64,000 nt of DNA from Aldersonia sp. NBC_00410 (GTDB lineage: Bacteria; Actinomycetota; Actinomycetes; Mycobacteriales; Mycobacteriaceae): contig NZ_JAPENM010000002.1 of assembly GCF_026342035.1 (NCBI RefSeq), forward strand, positions 637,947 to 701,946, written 5' to 3'. The first letter of the stretch is position 1. Every line of letters starts with the position of its first letter. Both the position numbers and the translations under genes were made by a program. Of this stretch, positions 30,488 to 39,448 are shown one piece after another. Below the pieces are notes generated by a model, which was given only the letters and a program-made list of their open reading frames with translations, searched no databases and was not told where the DNA came from.

Positions 30488-30678
30488 GTTGATCGTTATT
30501 GAGTTGTTATATTCGCAGGTCGGGTTACTCGCGGGTAGCGAACACGACCGTCGCCCGACGTCGGCTCCGATCCCTGGCGAGCGACCGCTGGGTCGGCGGC
30601 CCCACACGGCGCGTGACGCGAAAGTGTGAGCCCGTCCGGGCCCAGTCCCACGCCGGCCGTGACGTACGCTGTGCCTGC

Positions 30679-30760
30679 GCGCGAGTGGCGGAATTGGCAG
30701 ACGCGCCAGATTTAGGTTCTGGTGTCCTAGGACGTGGGGGTTCAAGTCCCCCCTCGCGCA
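30679..30760 (+). tRNA. tRNA-Leu (anticodon UAG)
   Basis: An 82-base class II tRNA cloverleaf. The acceptor stem GCGCGAG pairs with CTCGCGC, with A as discriminator; the D arm follows; anticodon stem CCAGA/TCTGG encloses loop TTTAGGT with anticodon TAG reading CUA. A variable arm follows, and the T arm contains GGTTCAAGTCC. The 3' CCA is not encoded (CAA follows), as usual in actinobacteria. Confidence 0.96.
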
Positions 30761-30848
30761 CAATGCAGGTCAGCAGCAAAATAGTGACCCGCGGCACAAT
30801 CTGGTCAAACGCCCAACTTCGCCCGTGTGCGCCGGTAGCTTGCCGTGC

Positions 30849-31271
30849 ATGTCATCGCAAGCCGTAGCCGTCGCAGACCTCAACGCGTCACACATCCACC
30901 GATATATCTGCATGTCGCCGGACGCCCGGCCTGGTGTCACCGCCGGCGTTGTTGCCGGGCTCATCGTGGGCGTTCAACACGGTCACGAAGGGACAGCGGT
31001 GACGATCGCGGTCGGCAGAGGCCGCACCATGACAGTGACGGCTTTCTCGGGCGGCGTGCAGGTGGGCGACGCGTTCATCGACGTCCTGCGCAGATCCATC
31101 GTGGTTGACGATCGCCCGGCTACCGAATCGGTCGGCAAACTTCCCGCCGTCCAGGCCCGACGACGTAGGGGCAAACACTTGTGCGCGGTGCCGCACGAGG
31201 GCTCGCTCCGCGCAGGCAACCGAATTGGACGCGTGCCAGGTCCCACCGCAACCCCGACACCCGCCGGGTAA
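30849..31271 (+). CDS. Unrecognised small protein downstream of tRNA-Leu
   Basis: Open frame of 140 residues from ATG at 30849. I recognise no family. The first 85 residues look protein-like, with a hydrophobic patch GVTAGVVAGLIVGVQHG followed by alternating beta-like segments (TVTAFSGGVQVGDAFIDVL); the last 50 are basic and Pro/Arg-rich. There is no good ribosome-binding sequence. GC content is lower than in the flanking core genes. It lies directly after a tRNA gene, a common place for acquired DNA. It could be a real accessory gene or a chance open frame. Confidence 0.35.
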   Translation: MSSQAVAVADLNASHIHRYICMSPDARPGVTAGVVAGLIVGVQHGHEGTAVTIAVGRGRTMTVTAFSGGVQVGDAFIDVLRRSIVVDDRPATESVGKLPAVQARRRRGKHLCAVPHEGSLRAGNRIGRVPGPTATPTPAG

Positions 31272-31337
31272 CGGCTACTGGTCTAACGACCGATAACCCG
31301 TTTTACCGGGCACGGCTGGGCCGGTGAAGGAGAGGAC

Positions 31338-31607
31338 ATGCACAGCGATAACGGCATCAACGTCGGTGATTGGCTAACCACGATCCAGGGTGACCCTCGC
31401 TGCTCCGTCGTCGGGCTCGAGGCAGCAATTGTCGTGGCATCCGGACGCGAACCGGACCAATGGCAGCGAATCGGCATCAAGATCCTGGAATCGCTCGGGT
31501 ACCTCGCAGCTCATACCGAGCCGGTCGTCATCGACCATGGCAATGGCCGGACCGAGGAGTTCCACGCTCGGCGCTTAACGTTCCCTGCCGAGATCCGCTC
31601 GGCTTAG
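31338..31607 (+). CDS. Unrecognised small protein of accessory type
   Basis: Protein of 89 residues of mixed alpha/beta composition, with no signal peptide or membrane segment, reminiscent of small phage or island proteins; no family recognised. AAGGAGAGGAC ends just before the ATG, a strong ribosome-binding sequence, which supports expression. Segments such as SVVGLEAAIVVASGREPDQW and GRTEEFHARRLTFP look like real coding sequence. It is 66 bases after the preceding ORF on the same strand and its sequence is less GC-rich than neighbours. Confidence 0.55.
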   Translation: MHSDNGINVGDWLTTIQGDPRCSVVGLEAAIVVASGREPDQWQRIGIKILESLGYLAAHTEPVVIDHGNGRTEEFHARRLTFPAEIRSA

Positions 31608-31623
31608 GTGGCCCCTGCGTCTA

Positions 31624-31674
31624 CCCGAACCGTTCGCGCCCGACGCCGACCACAACGGCATCGGCTGCGAGTGA
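31624..31674 (+). pseudogene. Possible C-terminal remnant of a secreted Ca-binding (excalibur-like) protein
   Basis: In one frame the DNA encodes PEPFAPDADHNGIGCE followed by TGA at 31672-31674. The DxDxNGxxCE pattern is the end of excalibur-type calcium-binding domains. The frame opens only at 31579 after a stop, has no start codon and no domain upstream, so it would be a fragment left by a deletion. Short length makes chance similarity possible. Confidence 0.3.
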
Positions 31675-31721
31675 TCTCCGCCGCGCCGCCCCCGGGCTGA
31701 CGCGCGGATTCGAACCTCCGC

Positions 31722-32126
31722 TCAGCGCGCCAACCGGCCCAGCAACACCCGATCGGTCCCCCGCCCGATCACCCGCGCACCCAGCGGTACCTCGGCGTTC
31801 CGGCTGTCCACGATGCGCAGGTCGTCGATTCCGACGACACGACCGCGCCGACGCAGCGATCCCTCGCCGGCCGCCATCAGGTTGTGCAGCCACTGCGTCT
31901 GCGGACCGTAGGCGAGCCCGATCGCGATCAGATCGCCGCGTCGAAATGCCAGCACCGGCGTCGCATAAGACGTTCCGGATTTCCGGCCGCGATGTAGGAC
32001 CACCGCCCATGGCACGAGGTACGGTGCCCACAACCCCTGGATCCGGTTACCGATCGCGCGGTTGAACCGCGCGACGAAGCGGGGCAGTCCCCGCCGATCG
32101 AAGTCGATTCCATCATTGTTCGACAT
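31722..32126 (-). CDS. F420/deazaflavin-dependent nitroreductase-family protein
   Basis: Protein of 134 residues of the Ddn-like split beta-barrel family, whose members use the deazaflavin F420 to reduce quinones or nitro compounds. Features are WAVVLHRGRKSGTSYATPVLAFRRGD and PQTQWLHNLMAAGEGSLRRRG, the family cofactor-binding region. ATG at 32126 gives the usual N terminus. It is followed downstream by the tRNA-adjacent region. The physiological substrate is unknown. Confidence 0.85.
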   Translation of the reverse strand: MSNNDGIDFDRRGLPRFVARFNRAIGNRIQGLWAPYLVPWAVVLHRGRKSGTSYATPVLAFRRGDLIAIGLAYGPQTQWLHNLMAAGEGSLRRRGRVVGIDDLRIVDSRNAEVPLGARVIGRGTDRVLLGRLAR

Positions 32127-32190
32127 CAGTTCACTCCCCCTGTGCTGCAGCGGATTTCACGTCCGCCGACTTCTCCCCTTCGTAACGCTG

Positions 32191-32544
32191 CTACTGCACC
32201 GCGGCCCGTTCGCGCTCCGCCTGAACCTCGCGGATCACCCGGGTGACGATCCGCTCGAATGCGGCATCGACCTTTGCCGCGTGCGCCTCGTCGCTGTCCG
32301 CGGCCGGCAGCCACTCGCGCAGCTGATCGACGATCCATTCCCGCCAGGCCGCACGCATCCAGGTCGCCTCGTGCATCCCGGTTTCCGTCAGCGACAACAT
32401 ATCCTCCTCGCGGCGGATGTGACCCGATGCCACGAGCTCGTCGAAGTACGAGTCCAGCACGCCCGGCGGCACCCCGACAGGGGCCTCGATCCCGGACTGG
32501 GCGACCGGCCGGTCGAGCACGACGTTTGCCGCGTACACCTCCAT
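32191..32544 (-). CDS. Small winged-helix-like protein, unrecognised family
   Basis: Protein of 117 residues from ATG at 32544. The middle looks like a winged helix: GVPPGVLDSYFDELVASGHIRR as helix-turn-helix, then a short wing (EEDMLSLTETGMHEA) as in MarR/PadR-like domains. The C-terminal part is helical and charged (WREWIVDQLREWLP, AFERIVTRVIREVQAERER). I do not recognise a named family. The domain resembles helix-wing tails found on some actinobacterial proteins, here as a stand-alone protein. It is divergent from the lprD-like gene across 106 bases. Confidence 0.6.
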   Translation of the reverse strand: MEVYAANVVLDRPVAQSGIEAPVGVPPGVLDSYFDELVASGHIRREEDMLSLTETGMHEATWMRAAWREWIVDQLREWLPAADSDEAHAAKVDAAFERIVTRVIREVQAERERAAVQ

Positions 32545-32650
32545 GACGTGCACTCTCAGCGCAGCACAGGACATGACGCGGCTCACACCAGTGGATTCCG
32601 GCCGGCGGCTGCCCGGATCGCTCGCCGTGCACCCCGGTACCGTTTGGGGT

Positions 32651-33064
32651 ATGAGTTCCCGCCCGCGTCGGCATCGACCTGCACTGATCGTGCTGGTCGT
32701 CGTCGCCGCGCTGGGCTGCCTGGCGCTGGGCTGGTGGCAGTGGACCAGATTCGAGTCGGCCGGCGGTACCGGGCAAAATCTCGGGTACGCCCTGCAGTGG
32801 CCGCTGTTCGCGGGGTTCGTCGTCTACGCCTACCGCCGCTTCGTCCAACTCGAGGACGAGCACACCGGAAAGAGTTCTGGCACGGGGACACAACCGGTAC
32901 GGGCGACGGGCACGGAAACGCAGCCGACCGAGATCCCGGCGGACCTGCTGCCGCCGCGCCCGACTGCCCGCCCCCGGGACGCACTCGATGAGCAAACGAC
33001 CGAATACAACCGCTACCTTGCCGAGCTCAACGCTCGCGACCGGACAGACAGGAGCACCACGTGA
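32651..33064 (+). CDS. LprD-like membrane protein (Rv1343c type)
   Basis: Protein of 137 residues with two hydrophobic segments, ALIVLVVVAALGCLALGWWQW and YALQWPLFAGFVVYAYR, then a hydrophilic tail rich in Thr/Glu/Arg. It matches the mycobacterial protein called LprD in sequence features and position beside DUF3817. A lipobox is not convincing (AALGC lies inside the helix), so a two-pass membrane protein is more likely than a lipoprotein. ATG at 32651 is the natural start. Its stop overlaps the DUF3817 GTG by four bases, so the two are probably a coupled unit of unknown function. Confidence 0.75.
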   Translation: MSSRPRRHRPALIVLVVVAALGCLALGWWQWTRFESAGGTGQNLGYALQWPLFAGFVVYAYRRFVQLEDEHTGKSSGTGTQPVRATGTETQPTEIPADLLPPRPTARPRDALDEQTTEYNRYLAELNARDRTDRSTT

Positions 33065-33414
33065 CCGCGAGCCCCGAAGGCACCGAGACCGCAGCGCCGA
33101 CGGGCAACGCCAGGATTGCCGGCGCGCTGCTGCGCTACCGCGTGCTTGCGTGGGTGACCGGCATCTGGCTGCTCGTGCTGACCGCGGATCTCGTCGCGAA
33201 GTACGGCTTCGACGTGGACACGCCGAGCTGGATCGCGGTCGTGCACGGCTGGGTCTACTTCGTCTACCTGATCGTCACCATCGATCTGGCGGTGAAGGTG
33301 CGCTGGGCGGCCCCGCGGACGGTCGGCACGTTGCTCGCCGGCACTATTCCGTTTCTGTCGTTCTTCGTCGAACATCGCCGCACCCAACAGGTCAAGAGCG
33401 ACTTCGGTATTTGA
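33061..33414 (+). CDS. DUF3817 membrane protein (Rv1342c type)
   Basis: Protein of 117 residues with three hydrophobic segments: LAWVTGIWLLVLTADLVA, VHGWVYFVYLIVTIDLAVKV and TVGTLLAGTIPFLSFFVEHR. The central HGW/VYFVYL and final PFLSFFVEH motifs are the DUF3817 signature. Role unknown. GTG overlaps the preceding stop (GTGA). It ends 10 bases from the convergent rdgB. A second DUF3817 gene occurs at 53852. Confidence 0.85.
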   Translation: MTASPEGTETAAPTGNARIAGALLRYRVLAWVTGIWLLVLTADLVAKYGFDVDTPSWIAVVHGWVYFVYLIVTIDLAVKVRWAAPRTVGTLLAGTIPFLSFFVEHRRTQQVKSDFGI

Positions 33415-33424
33415 TACCGCTCCC

Positions 33425-34036
33425 CTAGCCCGCCAGGGCCCGCAGCGCGGGGACGAGTTGGCGTAGCGCGCGTCCCCGGTGTGAGCGGGCATCCTTCTCG
33501 GCGGGCGTGAGCTCGGCCGCCGTGCGATCGGCGTCGGCGGGCAGGAAGACCGGGTCGTAGCCGAAGCCACCCTCGCCACGTGGCGCGTGCACGATCACCC
33601 CCGGCCATTCACCGCGGACCACGGTCTCGGTCCCGCCCGGCACAACGAGCGCGCACACCGAGACGAAACGTGCCGTTCGCCGCTCGTCGGGCACGTCCGC
33701 GAGTTGACCGAGCAGCAGGTCGGTATTGGCGGCGTCGTCGCCATGGCTGCCGGACCAACGGGCGGACAGCACGCCGGGCATCCCATTGAGCGCATCCACG
33801 GCGATGCCGGAATCATCGGCCACACAGGACAATCCGGATGCCACTGCACCGTCGCGGGCCTTCAGCAGCGCGTTCTCCTCGAAGGTCGCGCCGGTCTCGG
33901 GTGTTTCGGGGAACGGCGGGATCTCGTCCAGACCGACGATTTCAATCCCGGCGACGTCGTGGTCGGCGAGCACCCGCCGCAATTCGGCGAGCTTCTTCGC
34001 GTTCCGGCTCGCGACCAGCAGGCGCGTGTCAGCCAC
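33425..34036 (-). CDS. rdgB: dITP/XTP pyrophosphatase
   Basis: HAM1/RdgB nucleotide pyrophosphatase of 203 residues that removes non-canonical dITP, ITP and XTP from the pool. [17 protein letters not shown] is the N-terminal substrate loop; [27 protein letters not shown] (metal/catalytic Asp) and [10 protein letters not shown] follow; [14 protein letters not shown] is the C-terminal SHR motif. GTG at 34036 gives [10 protein letters not shown] and overlaps the rph stop by eight bases, a conserved rph-rdgB arrangement. Other open codons upstream lie inside rph. Confidence 0.95.
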   Translation of the reverse strand: MADTRLLVASRNAKKLAELRRVLADHDVAGIEIVGLDEIPPFPETPETGATFEENALLKARDGAVASGLSCVADDSGIAVDALNGMPGVLSARWSGSHGDDAANTDLLLGQLADVPDERRTARFVSVCALVVPGGTETVVRGEWPGVIVHAPRGEGGFGYDPVFLPADADRTAAELTPAEKDARSHRGRALRQLVPALRALAG

Positions 34037-34811
34037 CGAACTTCTTCTTCGGCGTTTCCGCCGGCTCGGGCAGCACACCGGGGTAGGGCGCGGCCAGCGC
34101 GGCCTGCTGCGCCGCGAACAGTTGGTCGCAACCGATCACGGCGAGATCGAGCATCTTGTCCAGGGTGGACCGCGGGAACGTCGCCCCTTCGCCGGTGCCT
34201 TGCACCTCGACCAGCGTGCCGGTGTCGGTGGCGACGACGTTCATGTCCACCTCGGCACGCGAGTCCTCTTCATAGGGCAGGTCGAGCCGAACCCGGCCGT
34301 CGACGACGCCGACGCTCACCGCGGCGATCGCGCACGAGAGCGGCTGCGGATCGGCCAACTGTCCGGCGGCGCGCAGATAGGTGATGGCATCGTGCAGCGC
34401 GACGTACGCGCCGGTGATCGCGGCCGTACGGGTACCGCCGTCGGCCTGCAGGACGTCGCAGTCGATCGCGATGGTGTTCTCGCCGATTGCTGCGAGGTCG
34501 ATGCAGGCACGCAATGACCGGCCGACCAGTCGGCTGATCTCCTGGGTGCGGCCACCGATCTTGCCCTTGACCGACTCGCGACCACTGCGGGTGTGCGTGG
34601 CGGCGGGCAGCATCGCGTATTCGGCGGTGACCCAGCCGAGCCCCGAGCCCCTACGCCAGCCGGGCACCCCCTCGGTCACGCTCGCCGTGCACATCACTCT
34701 GGTGCTGCCGAACTCCACCAGGACCGACCCCGCAGGGTGGCTGGTGAATCCACGGGTGATGCGGACCTCGCGGAGTTCGTCGTCCGCTCTTCCATCGGCT
34801 CGTCTCGACAC
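34029..34811 (-). CDS. rph: Ribonuclease PH
   Basis: Phosphorolytic 3'-5' exoribonuclease that trims tRNA 3' ends; 260 residues. [57 protein letters not shown] and [15 protein letters not shown] form the RNase PH core and phosphate site. GTG at 34811 ([14 protein letters not shown]) fits the mycobacterial start; another GTG seven codons earlier (34831) is possible, and neither has a strong ribosome-binding site. It lies in the conserved block phosphodiesterase-rph-rdgB, all leftward. Confidence 0.94.
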   Translation of the reverse strand: MSRRADGRADDELREVRITRGFTSHPAGSVLVEFGSTRVMCTASVTEGVPGWRRGSGLGWVTAEYAMLPAATHTRSGRESVKGKIGGRTQEISRLVGRSLRACIDLAAIGENTIAIDCDVLQADGGTRTAAITGAYVALHDAITYLRAAGQLADPQPLSCAIAAVSVGVVDGRVRLDLPYEEDSRAEVDMNVVATDTGTLVEVQGTGEGATFPRSTLDKMLDLAVIGCDQLFAAQQAALAAPYPGVLPEPAETPKKKFGG

Positions 34812-34889
34812 GGGCGAAAGCCTATCGGCCACCCCGAAACATCGGTGGGGCGCCTGCCGAAATGGCCGCTCACCCGACGGGCGGAGCGT

Positions 34890-35651
34890 TCAGAACTCGT
34901 AGACCTCGCCCGGCGATACCGCATGCACCGGGCCGGCGAACTCCGCCTTCGCCTCGGCGATGACATCCTCGCGGGCGGTCCAGGGCGGGATATGGGTGAG
35001 CAGCAATTCCTGCACCCCGGCGCCGGCGGCGAGACGCCCCGCCTCGGTTCCGGACATGTGCAGGTCGGGCGGTCGATTGGGCGGATCGTGCGTCCACGAG
35101 GCCTCGGCGAGCAGGATGTCGGCGCCGCGGGCCATGTCGATGACGCTCGGGCACAGCGCCGTGTCACCGGTGAAACACAGTGTGCCGCCCGTCTCGCTGC
35201 GCAGCGTCAGGCCGTAGGACTCGGGCGGATGGCTCACCCGCCACGGGGTCACCGTGTTCGCGCCGAACTGCACCGGCACCGTGGCCTCCCACGGCCGCAT
35301 GTCGATGGTGTCGGACCAGTCGTCACAGCAGCCGGCGACTTCGGCGGAGGCGACGCCGATCCGCCGCGCGGTGTCGGTCGGGCCGTACACCACCGCGCGC
35401 CCACCGGGCGAGTTCGGATGGTAGCGCCGCCAGACCAGGAGGCTGGGCAGGTCCAGACAGTGATCGGCGTGCAGGTGGGACAGGAAAATCGACACCTCAC
35501 CCGGGTCGGCGTAGCGCTGCAGCGCGCCGAGCACACCGGGCCCGAAATCGATGACGGCCGGACTCGTTCCCGCGGCGGTCAACAGGTAGCCCGACGCCGG
35601 AGAATCCGGCCCGGACACGCTGCCCGAGCACCCGAGGACGGTCAACCGCAT
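34890..35651 (-). CDS. Metallo-beta-lactamase-fold cyclic nucleotide phosphodiesterase (Rv1339 type)
   Basis: Protein of 253 residues. HLHADH at residues 59-64 is the di-metal motif, with later metal ligands in FTGDTAL and the final His in LLTHIPPW. The mycobacterial orthologue Rv1339 has been described as an atypical class II phosphodiesterase that lowers cAMP; by position and motifs this is the same gene. ATG at 35651 (MRLTVLGCSGS) is the family start. It is upstream of rph on the same strand. An adenylate cyclase at 62284 is also in the window. Confidence 0.88.
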   Translation of the reverse strand: MRLTVLGCSGSVSGPDSPASGYLLTAAGTSPAVIDFGPGVLGALQRYADPGEVSIFLSHLHADHCLDLPSLLVWRRYHPNSPGGRAVVYGPTDTARRIGVASAEVAGCCDDWSDTIDMRPWEATVPVQFGANTVTPWRVSHPPESYGLTLRSETGGTLCFTGDTALCPSVIDMARGADILLAEASWTHDPPNRPPDLHMSGTEAGRLAAGAGVQELLLTHIPPWTAREDVIAEAKAEFAGPVHAVSPGEVYEF

Positions 35652-35706
35652 ACGGTCAGGATGCCACGAACAGTGCAATCACAAAACGTTCGGCGAAACC
35701 CAGAGG

Positions 35707-36501
35707 TCAGCTGATTCCCGATCGTTGTGCGCGGGCGCGGCGCGCGTCCCGCTCGGGCCGGGCGATCACCCACCCGGCCACTATTCCCCCGACCGCGCCG
35801 AACAGGTGGGACTGCCAGGACACCCCGGGAGTGCCCGGCAATACGCCCCACAGCAGGCTGCCGTAGACGAGGAACACCGCGATGCCGATCAGGATCTGGC
35901 CGAATCGGCGACTGAAGAAGCCCCGCACGAGCAGGTAGGCCAACCAGCCGAAGATCACCCCGGACGCACCGATGTGCAGGGTGCCCTGACCGCCGAAGAG
36001 CCAGGTTCCCGCGCCACAAATCAGCCAGATGATGCCGGTCGCCGCGAGCCCACGGGCGATCCCGGACATCAGCACCAGAAACCCGAGAATGAGCAGCGGC
36101 AGCGTGTTGGCCGCCAGGTGCTCCCAGTTGGCGTGCAGCAGCGGCGCGAAGAGGATCCCGAACAGTCCGTCGACCGATAACGGCTCGATTCCCCAGCGGT
36201 CGAGCTGGTGATCCATGAGCGCATCGACGAACTCGATGACGTACAGCAGCACGGCGAAGGCGCCGATGATCGCGGCCGCCACCTGCCACTGCGGTCGCGC
36301 CTTCTCCGCACTTGCAGGGCTCGGGACCGTGGGTTTGCCGGACTTCGGCGCCGCGGACTTCGGCGCCGGCGCCGGACGATTCGCCGACGCCGTCGCACCG
36401 GGATTCGCCAACTGGGCGCGGATCGCGTCGAGCCGGGACTGGTCGAAGGCGGGCTTGCCCGGATCGGCGAAGGGTGCCGAACCGCCCTGACTGTTCGTCA
36501 C
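35707..36501 (-). CDS. Rhomboid-family intramembrane serine protease
   Basis: Protein of 264 residues. A soluble Ala/Pro/Lys-rich N terminus of about 70 residues is followed by six or so membrane helices. The catalytic dyad is visible: Ser180 in GASGVIFG and His232 in WQSHLFGAVGG; the oxyanion HxxxN motif is HLAAN (128-132). It cleaves membrane proteins within the bilayer. It corresponds to Rv1337. In mycobacteria murI follows it; here only 55 non-coding bases separate it from the phosphodiesterase gene. Confidence 0.92.
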   Translation of the reverse strand: MTNSQGGSAPFADPGKPAFDQSRLDAIRAQLANPGATASANRPAPAPKSAAPKSGKPTVPSPASAEKARPQWQVAAAIIGAFAVLLYVIEFVDALMDHQLDRWGIEPLSVDGLFGILFAPLLHANWEHLAANTLPLLILGFLVLMSGIARGLAATGIIWLICGAGTWLFGGQGTLHIGASGVIFGWLAYLLVRGFFSRRFGQILIGIAVFLVYGSLLWGVLPGTPGVSWQSHLFGAVGGIVAGWVIARPERDARRARAQRSGIS

Positions 36502-36537
36502 GTCGCCGTCCCTTCTCGCTCGCCCACGCTCCCGGTG

Positions 36538-37781
<1,244 letters not shown>

Positions 37782-37823
37782 CGGTGCTCCTCTTCGGCTG
37801 ATTGGTGCAGTGGCGAATTGGTA

Positions 37824-38294
37824 CTAGTTGACGACGGTTTCGTAGCTGTCGACCACGTCCACCGGTTCTTCGGTGACGACGCCATCGACAATCCGGTAGC
37901 TGCGCAGCTCGTGCACGTCGGGGTCGCGGGTGGAGATGAGCACGTAATGCGCGTCCGGCTCGGAAGCGTAGGAAATGTCTGTGCGACTCGGATACGCCTC
38001 GGTGCCGGTGTGCGAGTGGTAGATGACGACCGGTGCCTCATCGGCGTCGTCCATCGCGCGCCACAACCGCAACTGCTCGCCGGAGTCGAATCGGTAGAAC
38101 GTGGGCGAGCGCTCGGCATTGATCATCGCGACATGCCGCTCCGGCCGATCCGAGCCCTCCGGGCCGGCGATCACGCCGCACGCTTCATCGGGATGATCGG
38201 CGCGCGCATGCGCCACCATCGCCTCGACAAGGTCCGCTCTGATCACCAGCAACGCTCGCTGTCCTTCCGACTTCGGGGGTCGCGGTGCCCGCAT
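37824..38294 (-). CDS. mec: Zinc JAMM peptidase releasing cysteine from CysO
   Basis: Protein of 156 residues. The JAMM zinc site is complete: Glu37 (HPDEACGVIAG), His93 and His95 (YHSHTGTEAYPS), Ser103 and Asp106. In mycobacteria Mec hydrolyses CysO-cysteine to free cysteine and regenerate CysO. ATG at 38294 shares one base with the stop of the upstream hydrolase (TAATG), implying coupling; the core MPN domain starts at about residue 17, where an in-frame GTG is an alternative start. It might also trim the CysO tail, which is inference. Confidence 0.94.
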   Translation of the reverse strand: MRAPRPPKSEGQRALLVIRADLVEAMVAHARADHPDEACGVIAGPEGSDRPERHVAMINAERSPTFYRFDSGEQLRLWRAMDDADEAPVVIYHSHTGTEAYPSRTDISYASEPDAHYVLISTRDPDVHELRSYRIVDGVVTEEPVDVVDSYETVVN

Positions 38295-39406
38295 TACCTC
38301 CGGGCGAGCACAGCCGACGACAACAGTTCACGATATGCCGGTATTCCCGCGACCGATTCGGCGGCCAGGATCGCGTCCACGATCGCCCGCTCCACGCACA
38401 GCGCCGCCGCAGCACACACCGCGCTGGTCACCGCCAGTTCGTGGGGAAACTCCGGTGGCGGCGCGGGATCCGGCCGACCTACCGCGACCCGGCCGGTGGC
38501 CAGCGCGAACATGGTGTCGCCGTCCAGCGGGGAATGTGCCGGGCGCACCGCCCTGGCCAGCCCGTCGTGCGCTGCCGTGGCCATCCGGCGGCAGGCCGCA
38601 GCGGGCAGGGCGGCGTCGGTCGCGACCAAGCCGATCGTCGTATTGAGCACGGTGCCCTTCTCGGCAAGCGCATTCGCTGCGGCGAGCTGCTCGGCACTCG
38701 GCGTCTGCAGACCGAAGAATTCGGCACCGTCCGAGCCGACCCCCCAGGGCAGCCCGGTTCGCGGGTCGATCACCGAACCGACCGGGTTGGCCACCACCAA
38801 CGCTCCTACGGTGACGCCCGTGGCCGGGCCGTCGGCGAACACCACGCTCGCGGTGCCGAGCCCGCCCTTGAGCGCGCCTGCGCGGGCACCGACCCCCGCA
38901 CCGACACAACCGCGGGCGAAGTCGACGTCGGCCGCGCCGGCCGCGCCGTACCCGTACTCCGCGGTCGGGCGGACGGCCCAATCCCCCACCGGCAGATCGA
39001 AGATGACCGCTGCGGGGACGATCGGCACCCGCACCGCCGCGGTTGCCGTGGCACGTTCTTCCGGGGTGGTCATGTCGATGCCCTCGTCGTGTTCCTCCAG
39101 CCAGCGCATCACCCCGTCGGCCGCGGCCAGCCCGTAGGCACTGCCGCCGGTGAGCAGCACCGCGTGCACCCGCTGGACCGAGTTGCTCGGATCGAGTAGA
39201 TCGGTTTCCCGTGTTCCCGGGCCGCCGCCGCGCACGTCCACCGCGGCGGTCGCTCCGCCCGGCGCGCGGACCACCGTGCACCCGGTCGCGGCGCCACTCC
39301 CCGGCGCGCCGGGCGCCCGCACCGTCACGTCACGGTCGAGCGCGTGGCGGTGCCCGACGAGCAGGCCCGCCACGTCGGTGAGTGCGTTACGCGGGCCTGG
39401 CTTCAC
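38294..39406 (-). CDS. P1-family (DmpA/NylC-like) N-terminal nucleophile hydrolase
   Basis: Protein of 370 residues of peptidase family S58/P1 (Rv1333 type). GTRETDLLDPSNSVQRV, LLTGGSAYGLAAADGVMRWLEE and GVGARAGALKGGLGTAS are family motifs. LNTTIGLVATDAAL carries the self-cleavage point between Asn255 and Thr256, with Thr as the new nucleophile in NylC-type members. Family enzymes cleave aminopeptides or cyclic and nylon-type amides; the natural substrate is unknown. GTG at 39406 fits the family; ATG at 39439 adds 11 residues. It is coupled to mec by TAATG. Confidence 0.87.
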   Translation of the reverse strand: MKPGPRNALTDVAGLLVGHRHALDRDVTVRAPGAPGSGAATGCTVVRAPGGATAAVDVRGGGPGTRETDLLDPSNSVQRVHAVLLTGGSAYGLAAADGVMRWLEEHDEGIDMTTPEERATATAAVRVPIVPAAVIFDLPVGDWAVRPTAEYGYGAAGAADVDFARGCVGAGVGARAGALKGGLGTASVVFADGPATGVTVGALVVANPVGSVIDPRTGLPWGVGSDGAEFFGLQTPSAEQLAAANALAEKGTVLNTTIGLVATDAALPAAACRRMATAAHDGLARAVRPAHSPLDGDTMFALATGRVAVGRPDPAPPPEFPHELAVTSAVCAAAALCVERAIVDAILAAESVAGIPAYRELLSSAVLARR

Positions 39407-39448
39407 GGTGCTGCACTCATGAGGCTCATGGCGCTGCATCCATGGCGC

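Larger units (their letters stand above)
30204..30678. promoter_or_regulatory. Non-coding region between fas and tRNA-Leu, holding the fas promoter
   Basis: This 475-base gap has no convincing gene. It holds the leftward fas promoter and leader, two copies of a TGAGGA-AA-TCCTCA palindrome (listed separately) and more AT-rich patches than its surroundings (for example around 30460-30515). On the minus strand a TATTAT at 30467-30472 next to the distal palindrome could be a -10 element. The right end leads into the tRNA gene on the plus strand, for which TACGCT near 30664 is a weak -10 candidate. Confidence 0.6.

Noticed and set aside
30443..30763. Minus-strand ORFs running across the tRNA-Leu gene
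   Set aside because: They overlap a certain tRNA and their product is the typical translation of a tRNA antisense strand.
31700..31730. tRNA-like T-arm (GGATTCGAACC) on the minus strand, possible attachment site
   Set aside because: The stem has two mismatches, no acceptor or anticodon arm is present, and it does not match the 3' end of the upstream tRNA-Leu.
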